From: Heloderma charlesbogerti
Lineage: Eukaryota > Chordata > Lepidosauria > Squamata > Helodermatidae
DNA: 64,000 nt
NCBI GenBank assembly: GCA_026122225.1
Contig: JANEZZ010001868.1
Location: 248,001-312,000 of the forward strand
Direction: 5' to 3'
Shown here: positions 11,465 through 22,724 of the stretch, piece by piece
Position numbering within the stretch: the first letter of the stretch is position 1
How the letters are laid out: each line of letters starts with the position of its first letter
Position numbers and translations under genes: made by a program
Notes under the pieces: model-generated
What the model was told of the DNA's origin: nothing
The model's database searches: none
The model's input: the letters and a program-made list of their open reading frames with translations, nothing else

Positions 11465-11822
11465 ATCATAGAATCATAGGATCATAAGGTTGGAAGGGGC
11501 CTGTAAGACCATCTAGTCCAACCTGCTGCTCAATGCAGGAATCCAAGTCAAAGCTTCTGCACAGAATCATGGAATAGTAGGGTTGGAAGGGGCCTGTAAG
11601 ACCATCTAGTCCAACCCCCTGTTCAATGCAGGAGTCCAAGTCAAAGCATCCCCATAGAATCATAGAATAGTAGGGTTGGAAGGGTCCTATAAGACCATCC
11701 AGTCTGACCCCCTGCTCAATGCAGTTATCCATGGCAAACCGGCCCTATAGAATCACAGAATAGTAGGGTTGGTAGGTGCCTACAAGACCATCAAGTCCAA
11801 CCCCCTGTTCCATGCAGGAAGC
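11465..11822 (-). repeat. Four tandem CR1 3'-end units
   Basis: Reverse-complement CR1 tails ('tagaatagtagggttggaag' ... 'caaccccctg...atgcagg') repeat four times at about 11465, 11562, 11655 and 11747, a period of roughly 93-97 bp. The copies are diverged from each other. A single LINE insertion gives one tail, so this is a tandem amplification or repeated nested insertion. Confidence 0.85.
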
Positions 11823-11825
11823 CTG

Positions 11826-11909
11826 ATTCCCAGGCAGTCTCCCATCCAAGTACTAACGAGGGCTGCCCCTGCTTAGCTTATGAGATCAGACAAGATTGGG
11901 CACATCCAG
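11826..11909 (-). pseudogene. 5S rRNA-like fragment
   Basis: In reverse complement this stretch reads like the 3' two-thirds of vertebrate 5S rRNA, including the internal promoter region: 'gatctcataagctaagcag', then 'gttagtacttggatgggaga'. It lacks the first ~30 nt and the last nucleotides and carries substitutions (for example cgagggctgc in place of the usual loop), so it is not an expressed gene. It may be an isolated 5S pseudogene or the head of a 5S-derived SINE. Confidence 0.8.
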
Positions 11910-12182
11910 CCCTTTGCTGGGAACTTCCACACTGCAGTGATTTTTCCAAGTTGTGTCGATCCCATTGACTTGCAGAACATCTTTTTTACTTGGGGAAAGG
12001 GGAGGGGATTTTCACAAAGGCACACTTGTGCAAATTTGCAAAATTCGCATACAAAAAAAATCTGCTTCCGTCAATGCGCAGTCAGCAGAACAAAAGACGT
12101 CTGACAAGCTGTGAAATACAGACAGAATGGATTTAACAAAGTTCGTACATCCCTACTCAGGAAATACACCAGAACCACAATG
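11910..12182. repeat. hAT-like repeat remnant
   Basis: Contains tgcaa/gcaca-rich sequence and ends 'gttcgtacatccctac' (CATCCCTA near 12148-12155), the terminus shared by the hAT-like families in this window. The left end is not resolved. Confidence 0.45.
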
Positions 12183-13036
12183 AAGACCATCAGGGGACTG
12201 GAAACAAAGCCCTATGAGGAGAGACTGAAAGAACTGGGCATGAGAAGAGAAGACTGAGGGGAGATATGATGGTGCTCTTCAAGGACTTGAAAGTGTTGTT
12301 GCTTGTAATGTTGTTGATACGTGGCTCAACAATACTGCAAGCGAGAAGGATCTTGGAATTGTTGTAGATCAGAAGCTGAATATGAGTCAACAATGTGAGG
12401 TGGCTGCAAAAAAGGCGAATGCTCTTTTGGGCTGCATTCATAGAAGCATGGCTTCCAAATCCCAGGAAGTACTTGTTCCCCTCTACTCAGCACTGGTTAG
12501 GCCTCATCTGGAGTCCTGTGTCCAGTTCTGGGCACCACACTTTAAGAAGGATGCAGGCAAGCTGGAGAGGGTTCAGAGGAGGGCAATGAAGATGATCAGG
12601 GGACTGGAAACAAAGCCCTATGAGGAGAGATGGAAAGAACTGGGCATGTTTAGCCCTGAGAAGAGAGGACTGAGGGGAGATCTGATAGCGCTGTTCAAGG
12701 ATTTGAAAGGCTGTCACAGAGAGGAAGGCTGGGATCTCTTCTTGATCACCCCAGAGTGCAGGATACGGAATAATGGGCTCAAGTGACAGGAAGCCAGATT
12801 CCGGCTGAACATCAGGAGAAACTTCCTGACTGTTAGAGAAATGAGACAATGGAACCGATTCCCTAGGGTGGTAGTGGGCTCTCCCACACTGAAGGCATCC
12901 AAGACGAGGCTGGACAGCCATCTGTCAGGGGTGCTTTGACTTGGATTCCTGCATTGAGCAGGGGGTTGGACTTGATGGTCTTATGGGTCCCTTCCAGCCC
13001 TACTATTCTGTGATTCTATGATTCTATGATTCTATG
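12183..13036 (+). pseudogene. Rearranged CR1 LINE fragment
   Basis: Two CR1 pieces are out of order. 12183-12290 encodes the late ORF2 segment ([18 protein letters not shown]). 12315-13036 then restarts earlier ([20 protein letters not shown]) and runs through the same late segment to the attctatg tail repeats at 13007-13036. The open part is 12382-12786. This looks like an internal duplication or a second insertion. Confidence 0.88.
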
Positions 13037-13673
13037 AACACTTTGCTTCTGAGTGAAGATTCAGTGGCATGTGCTTTCAGTGTCATAAAAAGACAGGAAT
13101 TTGACACATACAGCTTTATCCTGGCATGTGGAGGAGGCAAAGATGGTGGAACTCTTTCCCCGTTGGACTCCTGCCCAGCCCCAACCCCCATCATCTGCTA
13201 TAGGCATGCAGGCAAGAGCCCCAGATACAAGGTGGTGACCGTCACCATTTCCTTGACCAACAATTTGAACTGCTCGGGATGTGCTTTCAATAGCAGCATT
13301 TATCTTTGCATAGGACCTCTTTTTTGCCAGCCGTGGGAATAAAACTATTTTCCCCTCTTCCCTTCCTGGACCATGCTTTTGATGTGTCCAAATTAGACCC
13401 CCTCCCTCCTTTCTCCATCTCCCCCCATTATTCCGTGGAGGCATGACGATGATTGCGAGAAAAGGACCTAATCAAGACTTTTGGATCGTGAGTCACTCTT
13501 TGGGGATCATTAAGGCAATTCACACAAACCCCAGGACCTCAACTGGAATCTGCAAAGTCTTGCCCAACTCTGACTGCCACTTTTGTCACCACTGGTGCCC
13601 GCCCAGGCTCCCCACTCCCTTCTAACTTTGAACCCAATGCTCAGTCTTTCCTGATGCTTGGTCCTTCTGGTAA
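13037..13673. other. No gene recognised
   Basis: No exon-like frame. No family identified. Confidence 0.4.
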
Positions 13674-13745
13674 GAACATAAGAAGAGCCATGCTGGATCA
13701 GACGAAAGGCTTATGAAACCCAGCATCCTCCTTCCCACACAGTGG

Positions 13746-15093
13746 TAGGGAGGGGGGAGAAATTGGTTCAGTTCACGATTTAACACAAACTTACCTGGTT
13801 TAGCACCTCTGAACCACGATGCAAACTGGGATGGAATTATCCTTCAAAATTCACACTTTTCCAGGTTTTGCAGTGGAGTTCTCCCTTCAAACAATCTGTA
13901 CAAAAATGTATATATTAGAGAAGATAATATTAAAATATGCATCATATTAGGAAAATGCCTTGGGGGGAGATGGAGAAGGAGATGATAGAGGAGATGGAGG
14001 TGGAGACAGAGATGGAAATAGAGGAGATGGAGATAGAGATGGATAGAGATAGAGATGGAGACAGAGGAGATGGAGATAATAAAGATGATAGAGGAGATGG
14101 AGATGGAGACAGAGATGGAGAAGGAGATGATAGAGCTGGGGATGATAGAGGAGGTGGAGGTGGAGATAGAGATAGAGATAGAGATGGAAATAGAGGAGAT
14201 GGAGATGATAGAGGAAATGGAGACAGAGATGGATAGAGATAGAGATGGCGACAGAGGAGATGGACATGGACATGGAGATGAAAGAGGAGATAATAGAAGA
14301 GATGGAGATGATAGACGAGATGGAGATGGAAGAGGAGATGAATAGAGATAATAGAGGAGATGGAGAAGGAGAAGGAGAAGGAGATGATAGGGCTGGGGAT
14401 GATAGAGGAGATGGAGGTGGAGGTGGAGATGGAGATAGGGATGGAAATAGAGGAGATGGAGACAGAGGAGATGGACATGGAGATAGAGATGAAAGAAGAG
14501 ATAATAGAAGAGACGGAGATGAAAAAGGAGATGATAGAGGAGATGGAGAAGGAGATGACAGAGGTGGAGATGATAGAGAAGATGGAGGTGGAGATAGAAA
14601 TGGAAAAGAGGAGATGAAGAAATGTAGAGGAGATGATAGAGGAGATGGAGATAGAGATGGATAGAGATAGAGATGGAGACAGAGGAGATGGACATGGAGA
14701 TGAAAGAGGAGATAATAGAAGAGACGGAGATGAAAAAGGAGATGATAGAGGAGGTGGAGATGGAAGAGATGAATAGAGATAATAGAGGAGAAGGAGGAGG
14801 AGAAGGAGATGGCAGAGGTGGAGATGATAGAGGAAATGGAGATGGAGATGACAGAGAAAGAGGAAGAAATGATGGGGGAGATGGAAATGATAGAGATGTA
14901 ATAGCTAAACTGAATGTACACAAATGCTTATGTATTTTAATGCACACTTTTAAAAAAAGAAAGAATTCTCAATGTCTGGAACAAACCCAACTTAAGAGTT
15001 GAGAAATTATTAAAGTCTGAGATTACCTAAACGTGAGATGGGGAAAAATGAGAATCTGAGAGAAACTGAAATTGATAGCTTCATCCATTCCTA
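13746..15093. mobile_element. hAT-like non-autonomous element (family 3) carrying a GGAGAT-type array
   Basis: Starts TAGGGAGG (13746) and ends CATTCCTA (15086-15093). It is flanked by 8-mers cacagtgg (13738-13745) and tacagtgg (15094-15101), 7 of 8 matching. Because it interrupts a known repeat at that point, the insertion is well supported. The arms (13746-13962, 14896-15093) match repeats at 650-905 and 39460-40432. The centre has been replaced or expanded by a simple-repeat array of about 930 bp. Confidence 0.78.
13963..14895. repeat. (GGAGAT/AGAGAT)n tandem array
   Basis: About 930 bp composed almost entirely of gga, gat and aga triplets in hexamer-based units such as 'agaggagatggagatagagatgg'. 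Strong purine/pyrimidine asymmetry leaves all six frames open over hundreds of codons. These are not proteins: they are pure Glu-Met-Glu or Ser-Ile-Ser periodic strings. Confidence 0.95.
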
Positions 15094-15205
15094 TACAGTG
15101 GCCAACCAGATGCTTCCAGGAATCCCCCATGCAAGGATGTGAGCTCAAGAGGCCTCTGCCATTTTCCTTGTTCCCAGCATTAGCAATCTGAGGTAGACTG
15201 CCATT

Positions 15206-15659
15206 ATGCCAAGGGGTTCTGTTTTGCTGTCATAATTATCCTTCCACCTGAAATTCAGGCATGATTGACATACAAGCCTTTCTTGAGTGTGTGCAATGTG
15301 TTAAGTGAACAAATTCTGTCACTAGTGCCCACCCCACACACACACAGCTGAAGCAAATCAGCATTATCAGGCGGACATGATCTGACACAAGAGCATGGAG
15401 CTTCATGTGACAGGGACAACAACAACCTCAAGGATGAGCTTTTCATTGCCAGCATTTCATGTCTACTCCTGAGCAGACAAAAACAGCTTGATCCAAAGGG
15501 TGGGGGTTCAGTTTTTGTCATCTCATTGCTGCAGGAAGCCTGCCCATTCCTTATCTGATTCCAGCTTCTACATCTTATCAATGGATAAATAACATCCATC
15601 AATGTTGCAATTTGATGATTGTGGCTGCCTATTTTGTAATGAAGTTTAAAGTGCTATAA
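15206..15659. other. No gene recognised
   Basis: No coding signal or identified repeat. Confidence 0.4.
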
Positions 15660-16205
15660 TTTGGAAATTAGGCATTCAGTTATATTGGGGCTGCTATATT
15701 ATGTTCTGAGAATGAACGTAATATATTGGGTTGCTATATTACGCATATTGGGTTGCCATATTCCGTATACTGGGTTGTTATATTCTGTTCCGAGAATGAA
15801 TGCAATATACTGAGTTGCTATATTACCTACATTGGGTTGCTATATTAAGTTCTGAGGATGAATGTTATATATTGGGCTGCTATATTACATATGCTCATTG
15901 GAAGGACAGATCCTGAAGCTGAAGCTCAAATATTTTGGCCACCTAATGCGAAGAGAAAACTCTCTGGAAAAGACCCTGATGCTGGGAAAGACTGAAAGCA
16001 AAAGGAGAAGGGGATGGCACAGGATGAGATGGCTGGATAGCATCACCGATGCAATGAGTATGGACTTGAGCACGCTCCGGGAGAGAGCAGAGAACAGGAA
16101 AGCCCGGCGTGCTATGGTCCATGGGGTCCCGAAGAGTCGGACACGACTTAACAACTGAACAACAACATATATTGGGCTGCTATATCACGTTCTGAGAATG
16201 AATCG
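15660..16205. repeat. AT-rich tandem repeat interrupted by a Bov-B copy
   Basis: Units around 'atattgggttgctatatta' plus 'ttctgagaatgaatg' recur at about 15680, 15720, 15765, 15825, 15868 and again after the LINE at 16168-16203. The array was present before the Bov-B at 15894-16168 inserted. Confidence 0.75.
15894..16168 (+). pseudogene. Bov-B (RTE) LINE 3' end
   Basis: Encodes only the extreme C-terminus of the Bov-B polyprotein ([19 protein letters not shown] ... [17 protein letters not shown] ... VPKSRTRLNN) and ends 'aactgaacaacaaca', the Bov-B 3' end. It is 5'-truncated, the usual outcome of target-primed reverse transcription. Confidence 0.93.
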
Positions 16206-16599
16206 TGCGTAGACAGTTCTTGCCTTCTAACTATTTGGGGGAGATCTATGGGAGAAAGCATAAAATAAAACCTACCCACCAGACTATTTTAGACCATGTC
16301 ACTTGGGCTCTCTGTAGCTGCTTTTGGACTTCAGCTTCTCCTGGGCCACCTCGTTTGCCTCGCTCTGACACCAAGTTGAAGCTACTACACCTTCCTCCAC
16401 CAATCCCCTTTGGAAATGCTGCGCATGCAGCAGGGTGTCCCTGCACCTGCTGGGCACATGCATGCCACCAAAGGCATGCATGTGTGACACAAGCAGACAA
16501 ATGAACAAGGGAAAGGCGGAGGGGAGTGGGGAGAGAAACAGCCTCCTCCGATGAGAATGATCCTTTCATTTCTATACACATCTACACTGCCTAATAGCT
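16206..16599. other. No gene recognised
   Basis: Nothing beyond short non-conserved frames. Confidence 0.4.
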
Positions 16600-16930
16600 A
16601 AAGCGGTCTGGGTGGTTTACAGAAATTAAAACCCTCAAAATACAATATCATCGCTAAATGTGGGCATGCATCAATATACAATTTTGCACCATTAGCAATA
16701 AAGGTGCAGGACCCATTAAAAGCCTTATCATGTGCTGTCAAATGCCTGGAAGCAGAGGAAAGTCTTCACCTGATACCAGAAAGATGACAACATTGGCGCC
16801 AGGTGAATCTCACTGGGGTGACACCACTGAGAAGGCCCTTGCCTTTGTTGCCACCCTCTCATCCTCCCTTGGAGGAAGTTCTTGGAGAAGGGCTTCAAAT
16901 GACATCCGTAGTAGATAGGTGGGTTCGTAC
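16600..16930 (-). repeat. Old LINE-like 3' repeat
   Basis: Contains 'gtttacagaaattaaaaccc' and then 'gagaaggcccttgcctttgttgcc', blocks also found (diverged) at 37376-37640 and 39040-39440. Probably a fossil L2-like 3' region; class uncertain. Confidence 0.5.
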
Positions 16931-18410
16931 TGGGAGAGTAGGTCAAAACCAGCTATGATTATGATGATTGTTGTTTTCTTGGATACCAGAAGAATGGAAA
17001 CCAGATGTGCTACCAGCAAACCCAGTTGATTGGTGACACTGTGGGCAGAACCCAGAAGAATCCAGAAGGGATAGAATTTTGTGGTCATGAATGTGATGTG
17101 TTCGAGGTGGAGCCTGTCAGAGGCTGGTAGGTGATGGGCAGAGCTGATTGTTAATTATTGGACATTTGTCAAGTGTAAAAGAGAAACTATTTCCTTCACC
17201 CCTTACATTCCAGGCTCAATACAGGGATGATATGGATGTTACGGTGAGCATTGCCTTTTGACCTTTTGAATTGAACACCCTGGCTTCTCTTTTCTCTTTC
17301 ATTATTTTTTGGCCCGGCCAGTGCTGGAAGATCTTGTTTCCCTATTCATGGCATTTTAATTACCCTGCAAATAGCTTTACGGTGTCCAATTAACTGCACC
17401 ATGATTTGGTGGATAATTATTAGCCGAAACAGGGAGACTGGTTGAAAGCAGACAACCCTGGGGGTGGGGGGACCAAGGAAGGGCAGAATTAATGAAAATT
17501 TGATAAAGGTCACCAGAGGGGGCATTTCCCCCCCCCTTCCCTGCACGATTATTATGAAGAGAGATTCACTGCCTTGCAGAAGCACACTCATCTCCCACAT
17601 TTACCCCTGCAGTGCCTCCTGCTGGAAGAACTATCAACTGTCTCTGTAGCCAGCTGTTGAAGGATAATTGGAAAATGAACTTTGGAATGGAAGGGGAGCC
17701 CTGCTGAATTAGGTCCCAGCCCATCTACTCTCGGGTAGCAATGCCACTGAAATTTGTAGTGCTGTGCCAAACATTTATCCCATGTCTTTTTCATCCATTC
17801 TCATCCAATTTGATAGAAAAGAAATCGCTTCTGAAAAGGAATTCGGAGGTGAAGAAAATTTCAGAGAAGTTCTCATGGGTTTGTTTTTCGTTTGGAGTGT
17901 ATGAGAAATTCGTTTCAGTTCATTTTTGATCAGGATTTGCCCAGTTTGCACCCTCTGGACTGGACTCAAGACTCCATCAGTAGTCAAAGCCCATATATTT
18001 CCGAGACTGTGATGTGCTTTGTGGAAAGCATGTGTACGTATGAAAAATGTGCATGAAAAATACATGCTTTTGAAAAATGTGCACAAATACACTTTAATTG
18101 ATGGGAGAAGAATGTGGACATTTCAAAGATGTGCACAACCAATGCATACCTTTGGAAAAATACACATGAAATTACTCACAGATTTTCATGTGAAAAGAAA
18201 AAGAAAACGAAGACGACAATCTGATTTGGATGCGATTTGGAATGAGCTTCGTGGTGGAATTTGGAGGGCTTCAATCTCATGTTTTCCGTATTCAAACATC
18301 CCTAGTTTTGGAATCTTGTTTGCATTACTTTGGAGGTGGCCAAGGAGTGCATGCAAGCATCCTGCACTTGGACAGCAGGCCGAATGGGCAGACAAGTCAC
18401 CTGGTCACAG
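16931..18410. other. No gene; contains a dispersed unclassified repeat
   Basis: No exon was recognised. 17880-17960 ('tatgagaaattcgtttcag ... gatcaggatttgccc') matches 59625-59690. The tgcacaa-rich segment 18010-18190 leads to 'aaacatccctag' near 18299-18307, suggesting another hAT-like remnant with an unresolved left end. Confidence 0.45.
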
Positions 18411-18652
18411 TCTATATTTATTTTATTTATTTATTGCATATGCAGCCTTTTTCCCTCCAAGTAACCCAAAGCGGTGTACATACACGATCCTCCTCCTCTC
18501 CATTTTATCCTCACAACAACAACCCTGTGAGGTAGGTTGGGCTGAAAGTCTGTGACTGGCCCAAAGTCACCCAGTGAGCTTCATGGCCGAGTGAGTGGGG
18601 ACTGGAACCTGGGATCAGTCCAACCCTCTCACCACTGCACCATGCTGGCTCT
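18411..18652 (-). repeat. tRNA-derived SINE (catgctggctct-ended family)
   Basis: In reverse complement it starts 'agagccagcatggtgcagtg' (tRNA-like head) and continues through 'gactttgggccagtcacaga' and 'cctacctcacagggttgttg' to a 3' part near 'ttgggttacttgg' and an AT-rich tail. Same family: 34577-34814, 36650-36780, 37190-37375, 38490-38746, 56447-56690 and 61159-61396. Confidence 0.85.
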
Positions 18653-19395
18653 CTGTATGGTGAGAAGTATGGTCATTTCATTTAAATGGTTGTTGTCATT
18701 TCTAAATGTGCATCGCTACATATAGATTAGCATATGCACGTTTTCTGCAAATCTGAGCGATGATGATGGTAATGGTGGTGATGATAATACTAATAGGGAA
18801 AAGAGTGCAAAATAATTTTCAAAAGTGCCCCTCTGCAGAAGATTAGTTTTTGTTAGTGGAGAATTCAGATTCACTGGGCACAGAGGTTTCATTTCTTTGC
18901 AAATTTAAATACAATTAGAAACAGGAGGTTGCATCCATAGCTAGCCGTGCTTAGAGCAGACCCATTGAAGTCAGGGGAATTGGGTTTGCCACGAAGGTAG
19001 GCTTTGGTCCCGTTGGTTTTGGTGGGTGTGCTTGGAGCACAGCTCAAGTAGCGGTATAGGAAAACACTGTGGATAACCAAGTCAGAAGCAAATGGCTCTG
19101 TGGGATTATCTTCACTTCCCGTGCAGACGTGGGAGCCCAAGGTGACTTTTATTGCTGTTTGCCTGTCCAGCGAGGATTTTGCAAGCGAGGGCCTTTGAAG
19201 CCAGCAAGGGAAGGCCCCCTACCCCAGACATCGGCTTGAACTTTCACGGGAAGCAAATTACTTGTTTCCATGGGAACTAGGAACAGAAGAAACTTTTCTG
19301 ATCATCCTTGAGTCCGTGTGTGTGCATGTGTGATTCCAGCAGTCAAATGGCAAAATGCAACTGAACAAGACGGAATGGCTCGGAGGGACTTCAGA
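18653..19395. other. No gene; one MITE-like fragment
   Basis: 18925-18990 (ggttgcatccatagc ... agcagacccattgaag) resembles the small reptilian repeat at 31188-31275. The rest shows no gene. Confidence 0.4.
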
Positions 19396-19434
19396 TGGCA
19401 ACCCCCCCCACACACACACACACACACACACACC
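19396..19434. repeat. (CA)n microsatellite
   Basis: C-rich start followed by about 13 CA dinucleotides. Confidence 0.95.
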
Positions 19435-19707
19435 GCCCCAATCTTCCTCTCATCCAGATCTGTTCCTTTGGGGAGAGGGGAATTGTGCTGGTCTTCAGCC
19501 TCCTCTCCCTCACAGAATACTTGCTCCGAAATCCAGGACCACCACCCCACCCCACCCCGCTCTACACAAGGAGAGCAGAAAATTAATGAAGGAGCAGAGA
19601 CACAATGTCTAGATGTGAAGACCTGTCCCTCCCTGCAAAATCTGATGGCATGGCTGGCTTATCTTCACTGACACATTTTGAACCAGATGCAGAAGTGATG
19701 GTCTTTA

Positions 19708-20855
19708 GACACACACACAGACAAACAGACAGACACACACGGACACAGGCAGTCACAGATACAGATGCACAGACACACATGCAGAGACACACATGCAGAG
19801 ACACACACAGAGACACACAGACACACACAGAGAGAAACACATACACACAGAGGCAGTCACAGACACATACAGATGCACGGACACACACACACAGACACTC
19901 ACACACACAGAGATACACACACAAACACAGAGACACATGGAGAGAGAGAGAGAGAGAAACACACATAGAGGCAGTCACAGACATACACGCACAGGCAGTC
20001 ATAGACACAAACACACACACACACAGATAAACACACAGACACACACACAGAGAGAAAGAAAGACACACAGACACACATGCACAGAGACAGACAGACACAG
20101 ACACACATACAGAGACACAGCTAAGCACACAAACAGGAACACACACAGAGAGAGGGGGGCAGTCATAGACACATACAGACACACATGCACAGACACACAC
20201 ACAGATACACATGCAAACACACACACAAAGAGACAGAGACACAGAGAGAGAGAGACAGGCAGTCACAGACAGACACACACACAGACAAACACAGGGAGAC
20301 ACAGATAAACACACAAACACAGAGACACAGAGAGACACACATACAGACACACATGCACAGACACAGACACAGTCAGACACACATACAGAGAGACACACAC
20401 AGAGACACAGCTAAGCACACAAACAGGAACAGAGAGAGAGAGAGAGAGAGAGGCAGTCACAGACACATACAGACACACATGCACAGACACACACACAGAT
20501 ACACATGCAAACACACAAACAAAGAGACAGAGACACAGAGAGAGAGAGACAGGCAGTCACAGACAGACAGACACAGAGACACACACAGGGAGACACAGAT
20601 AAACACACAAACACAGAGACCCAGAGACACACACGCAGGCAGTCACAGGCACGCAAACACACACAGAAAGACACACACACACAGGCAGTCACAGACACAG
20701 ACAGACAGACACGCACACACACACAAGTGCACAGAGCCACACAGAGCCACAGACACACACACACACGTACAGAGGCACTCACAGAGACACAAGACACGCA
20801 CAGAGAGAGCCACATAGAGATGGCGAGTGAGAGCAAAACACACACACACAGAGGT
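19708..20855. repeat. CA/CAGA-rich minisatellite with ~300-bp higher-order repeat
   Basis: About 1.15 kb of 'acacagacacac' type units with interspersed 'gcagtcacagacac' blocks. The segment at about 20145-20440 is largely repeated at 20440-20735, including the gaggcagtcacagacac, catgcacagacacac and aaagagacagagaca blocks in the same order. The long frames through it (Thr-His-rich or Cys-Val-rich) are artefacts. Confidence 0.93.
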
Positions 20856-21996
20856 ATTCTTTATCTCTCTCAATAAATAAAAAAGTCAGCCATACTAGCA
20901 GGGCAGAAGACAGAGCGAGACAGAGCTTTTAAATGAGAAGATGAGAGACAGAGACGGCTTCCACTGAATTTCTGAGCCACGGCTCACTTCCGCGTGGCCA
21001 GTGGCCCGAGATAGAACTGGGGCGGGGGGGGGGGAACAGAGCATTTTATCCGGCAACAGGTTGCTCTGAGTAGAAGTGCTTGGCAGTCCACGCAAGGGTG
21101 AAGCATTTTTGCACTCACGCAGTGCCTGTCCTGTGTCGAGCCCACCGTGGCCGTGGGGCTTGGGAATTGAAAGAGCTGCCAGCTTGGAATGTGCCGAAGA
21201 GGGACGTGGGTGTCTTTTCAAAGCACAGTGGGCAAGGAGGAAAGGTTTTGATTTGGTCCCGAGGAAGCGAGGCCTTCCCTCCACCACCCCACCCCCCTCC
21301 AGCTTTCCCCATCTTTGGAGTGACTCCAGCTCCCACCATTGTTCATTTGGCCCAAACGGTCACAGAGAGGGCCCCCCAAAGTTGGACTACTGTGATTGCG
21401 CTTTACATGGGGCTGCCTTTGAAGACTGCACTCGCAAGTGACACGGCTGCAAATAGAGAAAAAGCCTATCTTGCCAACGCTAAATGAACTTTGTACTCTG
21501 TCAGTTCATTTCTGGGCGGAATTCAAAGTCCTGGCCTTCACCTTTAAAGCAGGAGTGTTGCACCTCAGGACCATAGGCCAAATCCAGCCCACCTGGGTTT
21601 CCAATCTGACCCTCCTGTCCGGATCTGCTCAGTCTGGGAAGCTCTGCAGCACCACCTGGGGGCCAGACATAGAAGGCAGCCTGGCTCACAGTAGTTGCAG
21701 GATTAGGCCCTGAGCCTGCAGGTGCTCCCAGGTCCTCTAATGCAAAACAGCTGGAAGCCTCAGGGAGCTCTATAAAGAGCTTCCTCTTCCCTTCAAACCT
21801 TGCCACAGCAACATTGTGGTTGTAGCATTGTGGTCCAGTTGCTTGTTCCTGGTCTTTGCTATGCCAGGCCAGTTCTTGACCCCTGCCTGCTTGGACTCTG
21901 CTTCTGCCTCTGGCCCTACCATGCCTTCTTTGGGTCTGACTCTTCCCAGGGAATCTTTGCTCTCCACCCACCTCCATCCCTCCTAGTCCCAGTGTT
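20856..21996. other. No gene; small L2 fragment
   Basis: 21495-21560 encodes a short L2-like reverse-transcriptase piece (FKVLAFTFKA) with no flanking continuation. No other feature was identified. Confidence 0.45.
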
Positions 21997-22562
21997 AGAA
22001 TCATAGAATGGTAGGTTGGAAGAGGCCTATAAGACCATCCAGTTCACCCCCCTGCTCAATGCTGGAATCCACATCCAGACATCCCTGACAGATGGCTGTC
22101 CAGCCTCGTCTTGAAGGCCACCAGTGTGGGAGAGCCGACCGCCTCCCTAGGGAATGGGTTCCATTGTCATATTGCTCTAACAGTCAGGAAGTTTTTCCTG
22201 AGGTTCAGCTGGAATCTGGCTTCCTGTCACTTGAGCCCATTATTCCATGTCCTGCACTCTGGGATGATCAAGAAGAGATCCTGGCCTTCCTCTCCGTGAC
22301 AGCCTTTCAAGTCCTTGAAGAGCGCTCTCCTATCTCCCCTCAGTCTTCTGTTCTCAAGGCTAAACACGCCCAGTTCTTTCAGTCTCTCTGTAGGGCTTTG
22401 TTTCCAGTCCCCTGATCATCTTTGTTGCCCTCCTCTGAACCTTCTCCAGCTTGCCTGCATCCTTCTTCAAGTGTGGTGCCCAGAAATGGACACAGGACTC
22501 CAGATGAGGCCTAACCAGTGCTGAGTAGAGGGGAACTAGTACTTCCCGGGATTTGGAAGTTT
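21997..22562 (-). pseudogene. CR1 LINE 3' fragment
   Basis: Reverse-complement CR1: starts with the tail (tcatagaatggtaggttgg at about 22001) and runs up through the C-terminal ORF2 region to about 22562 (minus-strand frame 22572-22360: [18 protein letters not shown] ... [11 protein letters not shown]). It is 5'-truncated and frameshifted. Confidence 0.9.
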
Positions 22563-22724
22563 CCACCACCATGTTTAGTTCTTACAAAGTCCCTTGTGCA
22601 TTGTGGGAAACTCAAAATGGTGGATGACCTGCCAGAGAAGACCATGGCTGGGGAACTGGGTGGGTGGGCAAGCCACATGTTGACACCGGTGTGTGCTGAA
22701 GACGTCGGGCGCTGCTGCTGATGC

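Larger units (their letters stand above)
13674..15205 (-). repeat. CR1 tail (TTCTTATG subfamily) split by a hAT element
   Basis: 13674-13745 (aagaacataagaagagcc ... cagcatcctcc ... cacagtgg) and 15094-15205 (tacagtggccaaccagatg ...) join into the expected continuous CR1 3' UTR seen at 22725-22960. The intervening 1348 bp is the hAT element, flanked by cacagtgg / tacagtgg. Confidence 0.8.

Noticed and set aside
11826..11909. Functional 5S rRNA gene
   Set aside because: Truncated at both ends with substitutions and no terminator T-run in the right place.
13844..14947. Long open frames (up to 367 codons) on both strands
   Set aside because: They run through the GGAGAT array; composition is strictly periodic and all frames are open, so this is a simple repeat and not a gene.
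19583..20398. 271-codon Cys/Val-rich frame and Thr/His-rich frames opposite
   Set aside because: Produced by CA-rich repeats; no domain or start context.
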